From an uncultured bacterium (lineage in GTDB: Bacteria; Actinomycetota; Coriobacteriia; Coriobacteriales; Atopobiaceae): a stretch of 64,000 nucleotides of DNA. The stretch covers positions 1-64,000 of the forward strand of contig CAJMPT010000005.1 of the NCBI GenBank assembly GCA_905215465.1, given 5' to 3'. The notes under the pieces were generated by a model, which worked only from the letters and a program-made list of their open reading frames with translations, had not been told where the DNA came from and ran no database searches. A program made the position numbers and the translations under genes. Positions within the stretch are counted from its first letter, which is position 1, and the number at the start of each line of letters is the position of its first letter. Of the stretch, positions 62,496 through 64,000 are shown piece after piece.

Positions 62496-63773
62496 TTAGA
62501 ACAGGGTGACGGCGGTGAAGACCAGGATGCCAAGCGCCATGACCATGGTATAGGGCAGGCTGGACTTCAGGATGTCGTTGACGTCAACGTTGGCGTAGTC
62601 GGCAACGATGACGTTCTGGGTGTTGGTCGGGTCGGAGACGCACTGGACGACGCTGGTGGAGCGCAGCGCCATGCCCACCGCAGCGGGGGAGAGCGTTCCG
62701 GCGGCAACGAAGATGTTGGCGAGGCCGGAGCCCAGGCCGTACATGTTCAGCGGGCCGCGGTACAGGGCAAGCGGCGAGAGGATAGTGAAGACCGCCACGT
62801 AGACGATGGGGTTGCTCGGCAGAATCATAGAAATGATGGGCTGCATGAGAGCAGAGGTCTCGGGCGCGGAGACGCCGTTGAGCAGGATGCCGATGCCCAC
62901 CATGAGGCCGATGACGCCGGCGACGTCCTTGATGCCCTCGACCACGGAGCTGGAGAGGATCTGCATCGCCTGCTTGGGCTTGGTGATGAGTGCGGTCACG
63001 ACGAGGGTGACGATAAGCGCGGTCTCGGCGTTCCACTTGAGGAAGAAGACCAGTACGATCGGCGCGATGGGCATGAGAAGGGCAACGGGGTTGACGTCCT
63101 TCTTGTCGGAGCCCGCCTGGGCTGCCCAGGCGGCGCTCTTGGCGGCGCCACGCGTGTTGATGACGATGTAGGCAAGGGTCACGACGGTGCACACGACGCC
63201 CATGACGACGGAGGTGGACTTGATGACCTCCATGTCCATGCCGATGGTGTCAACGTAGAGCTGGTACTGGGAAACGTTGAACAGAAGGCCGATGTTCAGG
63301 CCAAATAGGATGAGGCTTGCCGCCACGACGGGGGCGACACCCGCAGAGAGCAGGAGCGGGACCGCGATCTGGGAGACCATGATGACGGGGCCGGCACCGC
63401 TCATGGCGGTGAAGATGACAGCGATAGCGGCCGTCAGAGCGATGGCGATGACCATGGGCTTGTCGCCGGCAAGCTCAGCCGCCTTGCGGATGATGGCGTC
63501 GGAGATGCCCTCCTTCTGGATCACCTTGGCGAAGATGGCGCCAAAGATCGTCACCGTGATGGTTGAGGCGAGCTTGGCGGCACCAGAGCCGATCACAAAG
63601 GAGGTGATGGTCTTGACCTCCTTGTCGCCCGAGATGAACGGCACACCGGCGACCGCGGCAATGAGGATGCCCATGAGCGGCAGCGCCAGAATGGCGGGCA
63701 TCTTCTTCGTCATCATCAGGGCGACGCCCCCGATGAAGACGGCCAGAATCAGAATGACCTGAACTGTTGCCAT
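62496..63773 (-). CDS. Organic-acid or gluconate-type permease
   Basis: 425 residues from the ATG at 63773 with AAGGAAGG. About eleven helices. Features fit the ion-transporter superfamily of CitMHS/GntP/DcuC carriers: VIFTAMSGAGPVIMVSQIAVPLLL, PLALYRGPLNMYGLGSGLANIF and LRSTSVVQCVSDPTNTQNV. It probably imports the substrate of the HyuA-type enzyme. First gene of the operon, so its promoter lies in 63774-64000. Exact family membership is uncertain. Confidence 0.8.
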   Translation of the reverse strand: MATVQVILILAVFIGGVALMMTKKMPAILALPLMGILIAAVAGVPFISGDKEVKTITSFVIGSGAAKLASTITVTIFGAIFAKVIQKEGISDAIIRKAAELAGDKPMVIAIALTAAIAVIFTAMSGAGPVIMVSQIAVPLLLSAGVAPVVAASLILFGLNIGLLFNVSQYQLYVDTIGMDMEVIKSTSVVMGVVCTVVTLAYIVINTRGAAKSAAWAAQAGSDKKDVNPVALLMPIAPIVLVFFLKWNAETALIVTLVVTALITKPKQAMQILSSSVVEGIKDVAGVIGLMVGIGILLNGVSAPETSALMQPIISMILPSNPIVYVAVFTILSPLALYRGPLNMYGLGSGLANIFVAAGTLSPAAVGMALRSTSVVQCVSDPTNTQNVIVADYANVDVNDILKSSLPYTMVMALGILVFTAVTLF

Positions 63774-64000
63774 TGCTGTTTCCTTCCTTTCCTCGTGGCC
63801 GGGTTCGCCGGCCCCCAATCGATGGTTGGGAAGGTAGCACCCGTGCGGCGGCCGCCGACCCCAGAGAGCCGCGTACGGTTTGTTTCGAAATTGCATCCCC
63901 GGAGAGGCCGCGGTGGGCAATACGTGTCTGGTTTCCCTATTGGGGAGCGTCCCTTAGCTGCAAAGTATCTCTGTAGAGATACTTGCGATTTTGGGGTATT
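63774..64000 (-). promoter_or_regulatory. Promoter region of the permease-HyuA operon
   Basis: It includes a perfect inverted repeat AAGTATCTCT-GT-AGAGATACTT at 63963-63984, typical in size of a GntR- or LysR-type operator, and a smaller one near 63817-63833. The regulator gene is outside the window or not recognisable. Confidence 0.6.

Overview
The window is GC-rich bacterial DNA in which almost every gene is intact and closely packed. The gene set points to the class Coriobacteriia, probably an Olsenella/Atopobiaceae-like gut anaerobe: a divergent man-family PTS with a LevR-like regulator, GH3 lipoproteins with Tat-type signals, a membrane-embedded LuxR regulator, polyferredoxin-like protein, class B sortase and LytTR two-component systems. 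The taxonomic call is inference; no rRNA is present. No tRNA, rRNA or CRISPR array was recognised.

Bases 1 to about 15,385 look like an integrative mobilizable element next to the 3' end of guaA. Left to right: the tail of a sortase-anchored surface protein, a class B sortase with a coupled 31-residue membrane protein, a GIY-YIG-like hypothetical protein, a frame-broken hypothetical gene, and a mef-like MFS pump plus msr(D)-like ABC-F protein behind a leader-peptide/hairpin control region. Then come a truncated hypothetical gene, a mobilization and partition block on the minus strand (31-aa peptide, hypothetical, relaxase, MobC-like protein, oriT candidate, ParB, ParA, YraN-like protein), small accessory genes, a tyrosine integrase, an excisionase-like protein and an XRE regulator. 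ParA and XRE/Xis promoter regions share a GTAC-rich operator. About 440 bp between xre and guaA carries eight copies of a TTTACTCCC motif on both strands, resembling integrase arm sites.

Bases 15,386 to 38,711 look like core chromosome: guaA, an LCP cell-wall ligase, a man-family PTS operon (EIIA, EIIB, EIIC, EIID, a ceramidase-like hydrolase, DUF1275 membrane protein, LevR-like regulator) bracketed by two direct copies of a 280-bp repeat, ychF, a four-cluster ferredoxin protein, a LytTR two-component system divergent from a GH3 lipoprotein, groES-groEL and a two-gene ABC exporter.

Bases 38,777 to 64,000 hold a TM-HTH-TM-HTH LuxR-like regulator, nadE, a REP-associated transposase with flanking REPs, an amino-acid ABC transporter, two large circularly permuted GH3 enzymes, a DUF4143 ATPase flanked by tandem repeats, a second LytTR two-component system, and a minus-strand operon of permease, hydantoinase/oxoprolinase-type protein, HExxH protein and FAD oxidoreductase.

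Three unrelated intergenic sites carry long hairpins with the same 19-nt apical sequence but different, internally complementary arms. This is the most unusual non-coding signal in the window.
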